In this document: positions 50,749 through 60,442 of the stretch, piece after piece
Numbering within the stretch: position 1 is the stretch's first letter
Layout: each line of letters opens with the position of its first letter
From: Salinimicrobium tongyeongense
Lineage (GTDB): Bacteria > Bacteroidota > Bacteroidia > Flavobacteriales > Flavobacteriaceae
Assembly (NCBI RefSeq): GCF_026109735.1
Contig: NZ_CP069620.1
Coordinates: 2,604,001-2,668,000, forward strand
Length of the DNA stretch: 64,000 nucleotides
Direction of reading: 5' to 3'
The notes under the pieces: generated by a model
Database searches by the model: none
The model's input: only the letters and a program-made list of their open reading frames with translations
What the model was told of the DNA's origin: nothing
Position numbers and translations under genes: made by a program

Positions 50749-52014
50749 ATGCACTTCCAAAACACCCTCGAATACGCACAACATCTCGACCACCAGGACC
50801 CTCTTCGCTCATATAGAAACAAATTTATCTTTCCGAAGGTCAACAACAAAGAAGTAATCTACTTCACCGGAAATTCTCTTGGTTTACAGCCTAAGAATGC
50901 AAAAAATTACGTGGATGAGATCATGACCGATTGGGCGGAGCGGGCTGTGGAAGGTCATTTTCAGGCAGAGAAGCCTTGGTGGGATTATCACGAAAGGTTC
51001 TCAGAAAAACTGGCGCCGGTAGTCGGGGCAAAAGCTTCGGAAGTGACCGTAATGAACACGCTAACGGTAAATTTACATTTATTGATGGTGTCATTTTACC
51101 GGCCCACCTCACAGCGGTTTAAGATCATTATGGAGGAAAAAGCTTTTCCAAGTGACCAGTACATGATAGCCAGTCAGGTACGGTTTCATGGGTTAGACCC
51201 GGAAGAAGCTATTGTAGAGGTAAAGAAAAGGGAAGGGGAACAGCATTTTAGAACGGAAGATATTCTGCAAAAGATCAATGAAGTGGGAGAGGAGTGCGCC
51301 CTGGTATTGATGGGCGGGGTAAATTATTACAACGGGCAGGTGCTTGAGATGGAGGCTGTTACCAAAGCGGGAAAACAAACCGGAGCCTTTGTAGGCTGGG
51401 ATTTAGCTCATGCTGCCGGGAACGTTGAGTTGAAGCTACATGAATGGGGTGTAGATTTTGCTGCCTGGTGCAGCTATAAGTATATGAATGCAGGCCCGGG
51501 GAATGCTTCCGGGTGCTTTGTGCATGAGCGGCATCACGGGCAGGAGGATATTCCGAGATTTGAAGGCTGGTGGGGGCATAACAAAGAACGCCGCTTTTTA
51601 ATGGAGCCTCAATTTCAACCTGAACCCAATGCAAATGCCTGGCAAATTTCAAACGCCCCCGTCCTGGCCCTGGCTCCTTATTTAGCTTCGCTGGAATTGT
51701 TTGAGTCAGCAGGAATGCCTGCTTTAATAGAAAAGCGGAATAAAATAGTGGCTTACCTGGAGTTTATTTTGAAGGAAGTCGCCGGGAAAGTGGGTGCCAA
51801 TTTTGAGATCATTACCCCAAAAGAAAGGGGAACACAGCTTTCGGTTTTTCTACATGGGCAGGGAAAAGAGCTCTTTCATTACCTTATGGAGAATGGCGTG
51901 GTGACCGACTGGCGCGAACCGAATGTTATACGATTAGCCCCGGCAGCTTTTTATTGTTCATTTGAAGATATGTGGAGGTTTGGACAGGTTTTGAAGGGTT
52001 ATTTTAAGAAATAA
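50749..52014 (+). CDS. kynU: Kynureninase
   Basis: 421 residues, normal length. It cleaves kynurenine or 3-hydroxykynurenine to (hydroxy)anthranilate and alanine with PLP. Motifs: IYFTGNSLGLQPKNAK near residue 40, VMNTLTVNLHLLMVSFYRPT, FPSDQYMIASQ, VGWDLAHAAGNVELKLHEW, PLP-lysine K244 in CSYKYMNAGPGNASG and the C-terminal DWREPNVIRLAPAAFY. It is part of tryptophan breakdown or NAD synthesis from tryptophan. No other kyn gene is in the window. Confidence 0.96.
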   Translation: MHFQNTLEYAQHLDHQDPLRSYRNKFIFPKVNNKEVIYFTGNSLGLQPKNAKNYVDEIMTDWAERAVEGHFQAEKPWWDYHERFSEKLAPVVGAKASEVTVMNTLTVNLHLLMVSFYRPTSQRFKIIMEEKAFPSDQYMIASQVRFHGLDPEEAIVEVKKREGEQHFRTEDILQKINEVGEECALVLMGGVNYYNGQVLEMEAVTKAGKQTGAFVGWDLAHAAGNVELKLHEWGVDFAAWCSYKYMNAGPGNASGCFVHERHHGQEDIPRFEGWWGHNKERRFLMEPQFQPEPNANAWQISNAPVLALAPYLASLELFESAGMPALIEKRNKIVAYLEFILKEVAGKVGANFEIITPKERGTQLSVFLHGQGKELFHYLMENGVVTDWREPNVIRLAPAAFYCSFEDMWRFGQVLKGYFKK

Positions 52015-52126
52015 GAATCAAAAATAAAGAAGGTGAGTTTTTAATTTGAATATGTTTTGCAGAAAAAAATGCCAATATCAACAGATAGTAACTTCCTAAA
52101 ATAAAAAGTAAATAAAAAAAGTATTT

Positions 52127-52150
52127 CTACCTTCTAAAATCTAACTTCCA
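52127..52150. repeat. CTTCTAAAATCTAACTTCC repeat supplying the Wzi-like stop codon
   Basis: On the minus strand it reads GGAAGTTAGATTTTAGAAGG. The last codons and TAG stop of the 52141-53544 gene lie in it. Related to the repeats at 49941 and 62719. Confidence 0.65.
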
Positions 52151-53544
52151 AAAACAGTATATTTTAAGGATAGTCCGCCGCCAAAGGTTGGAGCTGCCTG
52201 TGAATCCAGTTCAATTCCGGTTTGCAGTTTGACATCAAAAAGACCTTTATAGACCTGGACCTCTATTAACCCAGAGAAAACATGCTGTGGGGTGTCGTAA
52301 GGTTCTATGTAACGCCCATGATTTTCAGAATAACTCAACAGTAGTTTATATGGAAATGAATAGAAATAGTTACCTACCACTCCACTTATTCCAAGATGAT
52401 GTGCTATAAATCGATTGTTGATGATACCTTCTATAGGATCTCTTAGAGTAAAAAATGTGCTGCCTATTACTTTGTCTTGAAAAGTCCATCCTGATTTATA
52501 TGTTCCATTATTTAGGTAGTCATCATATTTGTGAAAACCCGGAGAATTTTTACTTTGATGCATGGTGTAATAGAATTCATATAAAACTGACTGTACAGGG
52601 GCATTATCTTCATGAGAAATATAATAGAATCCGTACCGGCCATCTGGAAAATTTTCCATTCTTCGGCCTGAGAGGTCATCAAATATACTATTGTAAAAAA
52701 ATTGAAGATCAAAATAAGGATTTGTCCTTGTAAAAGAGACCTCATACCCGCCTAAGTGATTTGCAATAATTTTTTTACCGGCGGGAGTATTTGTTAAGCC
52801 TTCTTTTCCGGCGAGAACTTTCAGGTAGTTGCGCCAATCTCCGGGCTGTTGACCCTCTTTTCGGGAAAACCCGTCCCATTGGGCAAAATGTTGTACTCCG
52901 GCACTTAATTTCCAATTATCGTGCTTATATAAAAGGCGAAAGAATTTATGATGTATACGGGCTTGTTCCACGTAACCATCATCTCCAAACCAGAATTCTT
53001 CCCAGGAAAGCTGTAAACCAACAAAGCCGTTTCCTACTGGCCAGGTCAATTCATGAGATCCCAGTTGTACTCCCGGAAGAGGAGCGGCATTTATTGACCA
53101 CAGCAGGTTTTCATTAGAAGCACTAAGTCCATTATAATATAAAGGCCTATTCTTTTTTCCTAAAGTTACATAGAACCAGGGAGTATTTAGATGCGTATAT
53201 AATTCAGCAATCCTAACATTAGAGATCTGGTCATTGTAATTTATTCCTCCTCCAAAAAAAAGCTGGATTTCTGAAGAGAGAAATGTAGAAGCTCTCCCTG
53301 TAAGAGTACTCGCCATCCGGGAATTTTTAGCAAACAATCCACGATTATTGGCATACATCCAAAAAGGCAGATTGGCTCTTGTAGAGGAAAATGCCTGTAT
53401 GTCCCATTCAAGTGAATAATTAAAATCATCTGTATAGCCAACAGAAGGTGAAATTAGGGCTAATTCTGCTTTTGATAACTGACAAAAAATAAAACTGCTT
53501 TTTAAGCCGAATAGAAATAGGAGGAAGATGATTTTTTTGCGCAT
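52141..53544 (-). CDS. Wzi-like capsule assembly outer-membrane barrel
   Basis: 467 residues with a signal peptide (MRKKIIFLLFLFGLKSSFIFC). The body consists of alternating strands rich in Tyr, Trp and Phe, as in 16-18 strand barrels. Matches to the Wzi family include LPFWMYANNRGLFAKNSRMASTLTG, the ELYTHLNTPWFYVTLGKKNRPLYY strand pair and HFAQWDGFSRKEGQQPGDW. Wzi binds capsule chains at the outer membrane. Its position beside the YjbH genes and the Wza/Wzc genes fits. The final residues and stop are repeat-derived. No N-terminal helical bundle like that of E. coli Wzi is obvious. Confidence 0.75.
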   Translation of the reverse strand: MRKKIIFLLFLFGLKSSFIFCQLSKAELALISPSVGYTDDFNYSLEWDIQAFSSTRANLPFWMYANNRGLFAKNSRMASTLTGRASTFLSSEIQLFFGGGINYNDQISNVRIAELYTHLNTPWFYVTLGKKNRPLYYNGLSASNENLLWSINAAPLPGVQLGSHELTWPVGNGFVGLQLSWEEFWFGDDGYVEQARIHHKFFRLLYKHDNWKLSAGVQHFAQWDGFSRKEGQQPGDWRNYLKVLAGKEGLTNTPAGKKIIANHLGGYEVSFTRTNPYFDLQFFYNSIFDDLSGRRMENFPDGRYGFYYISHEDNAPVQSVLYEFYYTMHQSKNSPGFHKYDDYLNNGTYKSGWTFQDKVIGSTFFTLRDPIEGIINNRFIAHHLGISGVVGNYFYSFPYKLLLSYSENHGRYIEPYDTPQHVFSGLIEVQVYKGLFDVKLQTGIELDSQAAPTFGGGLSLKYTVFGS

Positions 53545-54123
53545 TTAGCAATCCGTGATATTCTCTGAAGATACAATCTTTCAAATATACTTATTTTTAA
53601 CATTTTCTTTGTAAGAAAAGTATTTTTAAAGCGTCAAATTTTTTCAAAACACATCATGTAAATTGTTGAATATCAAATTTTTAAGCACCTGTGATTTTCC
53701 TGGCTAAGCAGAAACTTGAAATAATGGTTGCCCCTGGAAATAAAAGAAAATATTTTCGTTATCAGCGACATTAATCACAAGCTTGTTTTAGTTATTGATT
53801 ATAAGTGTTTCTAGATCGATACGAATATGTTGATAAGTATTTGTCTAAACGCGGTTTAATTATATAGAATTAATTGGCCCCGATAAAAATGATATAGATT
53901 GATGTACTTCGCTATTCAGGAGAAAAAAATTACAATTTACTTTAAGAAGGGAATTAAAAGAGGTCTTTGCTTAAAGATTGATGAGGAAAAATGAGGAATT
54001 AAGCTGATGGAAAATGAAGAAAGCTGCTCAGGGAAAGGGAAAAATTATAACGCGATTTGAAGAGGCTAATGTGTGTTAATACCACTTAATACTGGTTTTA
54101 AAATAAAAATAAGCTGGAGACTT
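53545..54123. other. 579-bp AT-rich non-coding stretch in the polysaccharide region
   Basis: No supportable gene on either strand. A 30-codon frame at 53902-53994 (MYFAIQEKKITIYFKK...) is isolated. It is more AT-rich than its neighbours. It must contain the promoter of the Wzi-like gene (minus strand), but no clear TAnnTTTG was found. Nothing else can be named. Confidence 0.5.
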
Positions 54124-55245
54124 TTATTTCATGTTTTGTATAAAATCTGATTTATATTGTCTTAATACATCATCCAGGCGAGGGATACCTAGACGGTAAC
54201 GCCGGGCCACGGGTTCTTCATTGTTGTAGCTGTACTCCCAACGGAATTCTTCAGTGGTTCTTAGTTCAAGTTTTTTTGAGCGAAGGAGCGTTCCGGGCCA
54301 AAAAGAGAAAGCGAATTGGAAGCCTCCGGTAACTCCGGCATCAGTTGCTGATACATGTAATCCAAGATCTACGGTACCAAACTGCCTTATTAGATCTAAT
54401 CGCCCCCCAAGATCTTCAAATAAAAATTGACCTGCACTTAACTTTAGACTCAGGTTTTCAATAGGTAGTCTGTATTCCACATCTGCAATGGCATGTAAGT
54501 TGTTGGCATCTTCAGAATATATGCTGCCTGATGTCATCCAGTAGAAACCAGTTAGTCCGGTTTCCAAACCAAAGCTCCATGCTGAGTTTAAATTATTGTA
54601 CCTGTACTGTAAATCAAATCCATATCGGTCATAATAGAAAGTACCAAGGCTTAAGCCAAAAAAATGGAAATTCACAGGTTGCAGGAAATAATGGAGCATT
54701 GAAGGGGCCAGGCGTAGCCTGGTATCTTGTGCGTCCAGATTATTTTGTACAGGAATGGCTATACCAGATTGTAAACTGAGCCCGGGAGCCAGGTAAATTC
54801 TACTATCCAGGATAAGATTGAGTTTTATCTGGAAGGGATCACTATAGTATCCAAACCTTGCAGAAAGTTCAGGATGTACCCTGAAGTGAAATCGGTAATC
54901 TTCCTGAAAGTTGTTGTGGTGCCGGTAGAACTGGCGATCATCTTGTGTGAGACCACTATACTCATAGGTACCTGCACGGTATTTTCCCACAGGAGTGTTG
55001 TGGTATACCGGGATCCAGGAAATGTTTTTTAAATTTTCTTGTCCTAAAAGCAATCCTGCATAGTGCATAGAATGATAGGGGCTTCTAAATTCACGGTGTT
55101 CAAAAAAGATGTTGAGGCTGTCTTTTTTTTTCTGTACCTGAATATTTTCAAAACCTGCTGCATAGAGCTTTTCCTGAATGGTTTGTGCCTGCCCCCCAGA
55201 AATGATAAGTAAGTATAGCAGAAAGCTAATCCAGTTTGTTTTCAT
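54124..55245 (-). CDS. YjbH/GfcD-like protein, C-terminal half as a separate chain
   Basis: 373 residues with its own signal peptide (WISFLLYLLIISGGQAQ). Residues about 22-100 match the small periplasmic domain of YjbH (IQEKLYAAGFENIQVQKKKDSLNIFFEHREFR). The rest is barrel strands including the YjbH pattern GGRLDLIRQFGTVDLGLHVSATDAGVTGGFQ followed by FSFWPGTLLRSKK. In Proteobacteria, YjbH is normally one chain of about 700 residues; here the first half is the gene upstream, overlapping by 20 bp. The expected role is outer-membrane export of exopolysaccharide, in the outer leaf of the secretion path that includes Wza and Wzc. Confidence 0.75.
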   Translation of the reverse strand: MKTNWISFLLYLLIISGGQAQTIQEKLYAAGFENIQVQKKKDSLNIFFEHREFRSPYHSMHYAGLLLGQENLKNISWIPVYHNTPVGKYRAGTYEYSGLTQDDRQFYRHHNNFQEDYRFHFRVHPELSARFGYYSDPFQIKLNLILDSRIYLAPGLSLQSGIAIPVQNNLDAQDTRLRLAPSMLHYFLQPVNFHFFGLSLGTFYYDRYGFDLQYRYNNLNSAWSFGLETGLTGFYWMTSGSIYSEDANNLHAIADVEYRLPIENLSLKLSAGQFLFEDLGGRLDLIRQFGTVDLGLHVSATDAGVTGGFQFAFSFWPGTLLRSKKLELRTTEEFRWEYSYNNEEPVARRYRLGIPRLDDVLRQYKSDFIQNMK

Positions 55246-56023
55246 ATGATCTTAGGGCACGGGGTGAAAAATTTAGAGGGAAATTTGCAGCAAGGGTGAA
55301 AGCAAATTCTTTTCCTTCGTAGGTATAGCCCTGAAGAATGAACCAGGGTACAGGTGCAATAAAAATTCCTGTATTAAAGGTCTGGCTGTCGTATTCAATT
55401 AAAGCTCCTCCCCAGGAAATAGGCTTATATGAAATTCCGCCGAAAAATCCTGTTAGATACTTTACCCCTTTAAATTCAGTTTTTTTTAAAACTTCAAGAT
55501 CTAAAGCTTCACCGCCATTTTTTCTCTTAATAACATAAGGTGAACCGTAGCCTGCAGATATATTGAATTGACCAATGCCTGTAGTCAAATTCTTTGTAGC
55601 TACCAGGTAGTCGTGCGCAAGAACAGGAGAAACAGAACCCGGCGGGGTCCAGCCCAGGACAAGGGCAGGCAGGTATTTTTTTTCTTTCAAAAGACGGAAA
55701 CGGAAATCGAGTTGGCGATCACCAACTCCTATGTCTTCAGACATCAATGGCCTGTGGGCAATAGACAGGTTTACCTCCATAAAAGAAGTAAAGCCAAACC
55801 GCACATTATAGAAATGTATAATATTCCTATCCCCATTGGTGAAAATGGAATATTCATTGGGTAAATAAGAAAAGGAAAACCCTAATGGACGGTTTTCAAA
55901 AACACCGGCAGAGGGTGTGGCTATGTAACCGGGTTTTCCTAAAAAATTTACCTGCCCCATACAAAGCGAACTATAAAAGCTGCAGAGTAGGGACAGGTAA
56001 ATTAAATAACAGTTTTTATTCAT
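55226..56023 (-). CDS. YjbH/GfcD-like protein, N-terminal half as a separate chain
   Basis: 265 residues with a signal peptide ending MGQ. The mature chain follows the first barrel of YjbH: NFLGKPGYIATPSAGVFENRPLGFSFSYLP, then GVGDRQLDFRFRLLKEKKYLPALVLGW, and LAHDYLVATKNLTTGIGQFNISAGYG. These align in order with the N-terminal half of the family. WGGALIEYDSQTFNTGIF is the family's late strand. The last 20 bases overlap the C-terminal-half gene in another frame, so the split is real in the reading frame sense and the two are co-translated. The barrels presumably pair in the outer membrane. Confidence 0.75.
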   Translation of the reverse strand: MNKNCYLIYLSLLCSFYSSLCMGQVNFLGKPGYIATPSAGVFENRPLGFSFSYLPNEYSIFTNGDRNIIHFYNVRFGFTSFMEVNLSIAHRPLMSEDIGVGDRQLDFRFRLLKEKKYLPALVLGWTPPGSVSPVLAHDYLVATKNLTTGIGQFNISAGYGSPYVIKRKNGGEALDLEVLKKTEFKGVKYLTGFFGGISYKPISWGGALIEYDSQTFNTGIFIAPVPWFILQGYTYEGKEFAFTLAANFPLNFSPRALRSYENKLD

Positions 56024-56726
56024 CTACAGGCTCTTCCTCAGAACTTGTATTGAAGCGGTATCGAAGGCTTATTCCTGCCTCTAACCCCCGTACAGAAACT
56101 TTTTCATTCACAGGTTCTTCGGTGGTAACTGCCTGAAAAGACTGGTTATAATACCCTGCGTTGTAACGGGCTTCAAGTACCAGGCCAAGAGCACTGGTAA
56201 AGTAGTATTCAATGCCCGCTTTGGCATTCACCCCATAGCTGTTACCGCTAAAGGTATCTTCTTCATTGGTTCCGGCTCCTCCGGTGATCTCACGGCTTAC
56301 TTTGTTCTGTATGAAATAACGGTTTACCCCGGCACCCAAATATAGATTTAAATCTTCCTGTACAAGGTTGGGGAATCTATAAACCAGGCCTGCAGATACA
56401 GGTATGATGGTCTGTTCAATTTTCTCATCCAGCCTCAGTTCCCCGAAGACTCCCTCAGATTCAAAATCGGCAGTCCAATAACCTACTCTTGCATCAAGGG
56501 CAAGGTTTTGATATAAGTTAATTTCAGCTCCCAGGTGTGGCATAACATTGCCTTTAGTGAAATCATCATCCTGCTCATAACTTATCAGGAAGAATTTTTC
56601 ATTTTGCTCAGAGTAAGTGCGGTGCCAGTAAGATGCGCCCACACTTATGTTGTTCAATTTGATCTGTGCCTGTGTTGTAAAGCTAAAAAGCCCTAGACAA
56701 AGAATTGCTAATATATTTTTTTTCAT
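56016..56726 (-). CDS. Outer-membrane beta-barrel protein (porin-like, OmpA/OmpW-type)
   Basis: 236 residues with a signal peptide (KKNILAILCLGLFSFTTQA). About eight strands: IKLNNISVGASYWHRTYSEQNE, MPHLGAEINLYQNLALDARVGYW, IPVSAGLVYRFPNL, LYLGAGVNRYFIQN and ISLRYRFN at the end, after which a short acidic tail follows. It overlaps the YjbH N-half gene by 8 bp, so it is in the same operon, between the coiled-coil lipoprotein and YjbH. Role unknown; it may be an accessory of the exporter. Confidence 0.8.
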   Translation of the reverse strand: MKKNILAILCLGLFSFTTQAQIKLNNISVGASYWHRTYSEQNEKFFLISYEQDDDFTKGNVMPHLGAEINLYQNLALDARVGYWTADFESEGVFGELRLDEKIEQTIIPVSAGLVYRFPNLVQEDLNLYLGAGVNRYFIQNKVSREITGGAGTNEEDTFSGNSYGVNAKAGIEYYFTSALGLVLEARYNAGYYNQSFQAVTTEEPVNEKVSVRGLEAGISLRYRFNTSSEEEPVDE

Positions 56727-56749
56727 TGGTAAGATTCTTTTAGTTGTAA

Positions 56750-57850
56750 TTAATTTCCTGACCCCTGGTTATGGCAATCATTTAAAGCTTCCTGTAGCAA
56801 AGCATCGGCCTGAGCTTTAGCAGCTGCAAATTCTGCAGTTACTTCAGCAGTTTTATCTTCTCTGATTTCAAGGGCCTGAGCTTTTTCCTGCTCCATTTTT
56901 ACATCCAGAAGTTCAAGTACCAGGCTGTTCCATTCACTTAGGGCTGTACGTGCATCTACTGCGTATAAAAGTGCAAGTTCTCTAAGTTGTTCTGCTATTT
57001 GAGTCTCGCCATGGCTCTCGGCCTCCTCGGCAGCAGCAAGAATGTCATTGGTAGCGTCTATCATTTCTGTTCTAATGGTTTCCAGCCTTTCTGCCTGGGC
57101 ATTTTGTCTTTCCGCTAATCTTGCATCTGCCTCATCAACGCGTCTAGCATAGTTACTTTCTATAGTAAAGAAATTGGCATCACGTTGTTCTGTAAGCTCC
57201 TGTAAACGGGTATCGTAAGCGTCATAAGCAGCCTCGGCACAAGGTCCGCTAACTGTTTGCATAAAGGTTTCAATGGGAGATCCAGAAAGTGTGTTAAAAA
57301 CTGACTGTTGTTGGTTACTGTAATCAGCAGCCATGTTATCAAGACCTTCAAGGTCTGTAGTAAATTGAATAGTTGGTAAAAGAGCTTTAACTTCAGCAGG
57401 AGCTGATTTTAAGCTTTCTTTTAGCTGATCAAGGTCAGAATTAAGAGCCTTTGCAGGATCTAGAATGTCTGAAATGTCAGCAGGTGTTAGGTTCTGAGCC
57501 TGTTGACTAACAGAAGCAGGTAGTTGCTGAGTATATGATTGCAGGGTTTGCAATTTCTCTTCAGATTCGGGACTAATGCCACCTGTTGCCCCTGCATTGA
57601 GAACGTCGGTAACCAGCGACTTGGTTTCGGCCGACTCCTGAACAGCACCTACTTCAGGTTCCACGATTTCAGGGTCTTCATCCTCTACCGGACTCAGATC
57701 GGGGATTTCATCAAAATCATCATTTACAAATTCATAAGGATCAATAAATTCCAGGTCCTGTGTATCACAGTTCCAAAGCAAGGCTGAGATCATCAGCATC
57801 CCGGAAAAGAGAACGAGCCTTCGGGAAAATCGGGTAATCGTAGTTTTCAT
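56750..57850 (-). CDS. Coiled-coil lipoprotein of the YjbH operon, unknown family
   Basis: 366 residues. The signal ends SALLWNC (Cys28), giving a lipoprotein. After the Cys comes a very acidic, Pro-containing linker (residues about 30-70, FVNDDFDEIPDLSPVEDEDPE). A helical middle part (about 70-205) follows, then a long Ala/Glu/Gln-rich coiled coil (about 210-365) with segments such as DEADARLAERQNAQAERLE and DKTAEVTAEFAAAKAQADA. Two Cys (near 200 and 360) could bridge the ends of the coil. I recognise no family. It is the first gene of a four-gene operon with the OM barrel and both YjbH halves. It may be a periplasm-spanning or surface scaffold. Confidence 0.7.
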   Translation of the reverse strand: MKTTITRFSRRLVLFSGMLMISALLWNCDTQDLEFIDPYEFVNDDFDEIPDLSPVEDEDPEIVEPEVGAVQESAETKSLVTDVLNAGATGGISPESEEKLQTLQSYTQQLPASVSQQAQNLTPADISDILDPAKALNSDLDQLKESLKSAPAEVKALLPTIQFTTDLEGLDNMAADYSNQQQSVFNTLSGSPIETFMQTVSGPCAEAAYDAYDTRLQELTEQRDANFFTIESNYARRVDEADARLAERQNAQAERLETIRTEMIDATNDILAAAEEAESHGETQIAEQLRELALLYAVDARTALSEWNSLVLELLDVKMEQEKAQALEIREDKTAEVTAEFAAAKAQADALLQEALNDCHNQGSGN

Positions 57851-58045
57851 AAATTGGTTTTAGGATTAGCATTTAAATTCAAAAAATTGTAATGATATTT
57901 ATGTAAAGAAAATCCAAAAGTAAAATAAAATTATTTGTAAGAAAAATCTTACGAAATTATAATTGAAATAATAATGTAGGGTTTACATTTAAAACTTTAA
58001 AATTTTGGTACTTCTAAGAGCTTAGCTATTAGCTCTAACTTGTAA

Positions 58046-60439
58046 TTACCAGAAAGCAGCTTTATTTCGGAGCCTCGCCCAAAAACCTTGTTGCTCCTCC
58101 CCATAAGCATAGTAATAACCGTATTTATTTCCGTAGCCAAAATGTGCAGCTTCCACATCGTTAAGTACATAACCTATATCGGTAAGTTTACCCTGTTGTT
58201 TGGCCTCCACGGCAAAATTGAGCAACTTTTTCTCTGTGTACCCGGCCCTTATAATGTACAAAGTGAGGTCGGCATATTTGTTAATAAGGAAGGTATCGGT
58301 AACGAGCATGGCAGGAGCTGTATCTACAATAATATAATCGTACATATCTTCAAGCTTCGCGAACAAAGTGGCTGTTTTTTCCTGTCTCCAAAGTTCAGAG
58401 GGGTTTGGCGGTATACTTCCTGAAACCAGTAAGTCTAAATTGTTATGTAGGCTGGAAGAGTGTATAAGCTCTTTTAGATCAAGATTATTGTTTACCAGGT
58501 AATCACTTACTCCCCTATATTCTTTTGCGCCTGCCTCAAAGCGCTGAAGCTGGGGATTGCGCAGATCGGCTCCCACTATAAGTACTTTTTTCTCTGCCTG
58601 GGCAAGGGTTACTGCCAGGTTAAAAGCTATAAAGGTTTTTCCTTCCCCTTTTACGGTAGAAGTAATAAAGATAGTATTACCTCCATGTTTGGCTTCGGTA
58701 TTTACCAGGAGGTACTGTAAATTTGTGTGAAGGATCCTGAAAGATTCAGCGAGTACCGAACGATCCTGAGTTTCAATGATCTCTTTTTGACCCCTTGAAA
58801 GCCTCGGGATTTCCCCTACTATAGGAATTTCTTTTGCGACCGATTCGATATCAGTACGATTCTGTACTTTATTGTTTATTAAATGTTTAATATAGATCAC
58901 CAGGAAAGGGATCAACAGCCCCAGAATAAGTGCAGCCAGCAATATTATCTTTGATTTAGGGGAAACAGGCTCTTTTGAGCTGTATGCGGCATCTACAATT
59001 TTTGCTTTAGGCGCAGTAGCTGCCAAAGAAAGACTGGTTTCTTCCCTTTTTTGAAGCAGGAATAAATAGAGGGCTTCTTTAATATTCTGCTGTCGCACGA
59101 TACCCCGGAATTGTTTTTCTTTGGAAGGCACTCCTGCAATTTGAGCATTTATGCTTGCCTCCCTGGCCGAAAGATCTTTTTGGGAGATACGAAGAGAGTT
59201 TCTAAGGTTAAGCAAAGACTGCATAACGCTCGACTTCATATCGGCAATCTGGGTGTTGAGGTTTACCACCACCGGGTTCTTTTCCGTAGAGCCAGAAAGA
59301 ACACGATTGCGCTCCAGTACCATCTGGTTGTATGCCTGAATAGCTGAGACCAGGCTGCTCTCACTAAAACCAAGGTTGGCCGGTAAGAGCCCGTCTCTGC
59401 CTTCTTTCTGTAAATAATCGATCATAGAGTTGGCAAGCTCGAGCTGAGTTTCTACTTCCAGCTGTTCTTTTCTAAATTCACTCGCATTTTCTATGAATAG
59501 TTGCGATTCGGCTTCAATATTGGTAAGGCGGTTTTCGGTTTTGAATTCCTGCTTTCCGGTTTCTACCGAATCAAGTTCTGAAGAAATAATAGCAAGGCGA
59601 TCCTCAATAAATTCAGCCGTATTAAGAGAGACCTGGTTCTTGTCTTCAATAGCCTCCTGGTTATACTGATAGATAAGGCGGTTTAAAATATCCCGGGCTT
59701 TAGGGCGAACGGGGTCCTGTAAACTGAGCTCTATAAGCGTACTGTTCTTATCGGTTAGGTTTACCTGCAGGTGGTTACGATAAGATTCAACCGCTCCTTC
59801 CAGGCTTCCGAAGCTAAGCAAAATGGTATTGTTCATCTTTTCGCGCCCGGCCTCGAAATTTGGAGTGAGAATAATACCTCCAAAAGGAAGCTCTACCGAA
59901 TTACCAAAAGCAGCTTTCTTTTTAAAACCCAGTGCAGGATTAGTTATTTCAAATGATGTGGAATCTATGATATCTACTTCAAAAGGCTCAAGATCCTGTA
60001 ATTGCTCCTCCCTATACTCAAGTACCTGTACCTTAAAGGGGCGGTTGTCATAAAGCTCGCTGGTGCGCACGCTGCCTTTTTCAAAACTGCGAACGTGTAA
60101 CTGGAGATTCTTGCTTACGCTATTGAGTAAACGGCGGGATTTTAAAATTCCAATCTCATTCTCAATGGAGTTGGTGCCCAGCCCATTAAACATACCAAGG
60201 TCGGCAAAGGCTTCAAGATTTGCACCACTTGATTTTTTGTCTTCATCTTTTATGATAATGGTCGCAACTGTATTGTAGACAGGGGTAGCGTAGCGCAGGT
60301 AAAGGAATGCGCCCAGCAGGCAGATAACAACACCTGCTGCAAACCAGGGCCAGTGTCTCAGGTATTTTGTGAATTCTTCGCGCAGGTCAATTTCCTCTTC
60401 CTGCGGGGGTCGGTAACTGGGAGTAGGGTTTTGAGACAT
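58046..60439 (-). CDS. Wzc-like polysaccharide copolymerase / tyrosine autokinase
   Basis: 797 residues. The Wzz domain starts after a cytosolic tail (EEIDLREEFTKYLRHWPWFAAGVVICLLGAFLYL, TM1 at about 35-52). A long periplasmic coiled region follows (about 250-440). TM2 is near 500-520 (IILLAALILGLLIPFLVIYI). The BY-kinase domain (about 540-775) has Walker A STVKGEGKTF, Walker A' VLIVGADLRNPQ and Walker B YIIVDTAPAM. A Tyr cluster (YGNKYGYYYAYGEEQ) at the C-terminus is the autophosphorylation tail. It governs chain length and export together with Wza, whose gene is 3 bp upstream. Confidence 0.95.
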   Translation of the reverse strand: MSQNPTPSYRPPQEEEIDLREEFTKYLRHWPWFAAGVVICLLGAFLYLRYATPVYNTVATIIIKDEDKKSSGANLEAFADLGMFNGLGTNSIENEIGILKSRRLLNSVSKNLQLHVRSFEKGSVRTSELYDNRPFKVQVLEYREEQLQDLEPFEVDIIDSTSFEITNPALGFKKKAAFGNSVELPFGGIILTPNFEAGREKMNNTILLSFGSLEGAVESYRNHLQVNLTDKNSTLIELSLQDPVRPKARDILNRLIYQYNQEAIEDKNQVSLNTAEFIEDRLAIISSELDSVETGKQEFKTENRLTNIEAESQLFIENASEFRKEQLEVETQLELANSMIDYLQKEGRDGLLPANLGFSESSLVSAIQAYNQMVLERNRVLSGSTEKNPVVVNLNTQIADMKSSVMQSLLNLRNSLRISQKDLSAREASINAQIAGVPSKEKQFRGIVRQQNIKEALYLFLLQKREETSLSLAATAPKAKIVDAAYSSKEPVSPKSKIILLAALILGLLIPFLVIYIKHLINNKVQNRTDIESVAKEIPIVGEIPRLSRGQKEIIETQDRSVLAESFRILHTNLQYLLVNTEAKHGGNTIFITSTVKGEGKTFIAFNLAVTLAQAEKKVLIVGADLRNPQLQRFEAGAKEYRGVSDYLVNNNLDLKELIHSSSLHNNLDLLVSGSIPPNPSELWRQEKTATLFAKLEDMYDYIIVDTAPAMLVTDTFLINKYADLTLYIIRAGYTEKKLLNFAVEAKQQGKLTDIGYVLNDVEAAHFGYGNKYGYYYAYGEEQQGFWARLRNKAAFW

Positions 60440-60442
60440 AGC

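Noticed and set aside
53902-53994. 30-codon plus-strand frame in the AT-rich gap of the polysaccharide region
   Set aside because: No recognisable motif, no promoter, opposite strand to neighbours; listed only as part of the gap.
54124-56023. Possible frameshift that split one yjbH gene
   Set aside because: The second chain starts with a complete signal peptide, so both halves are built to be exported separately.
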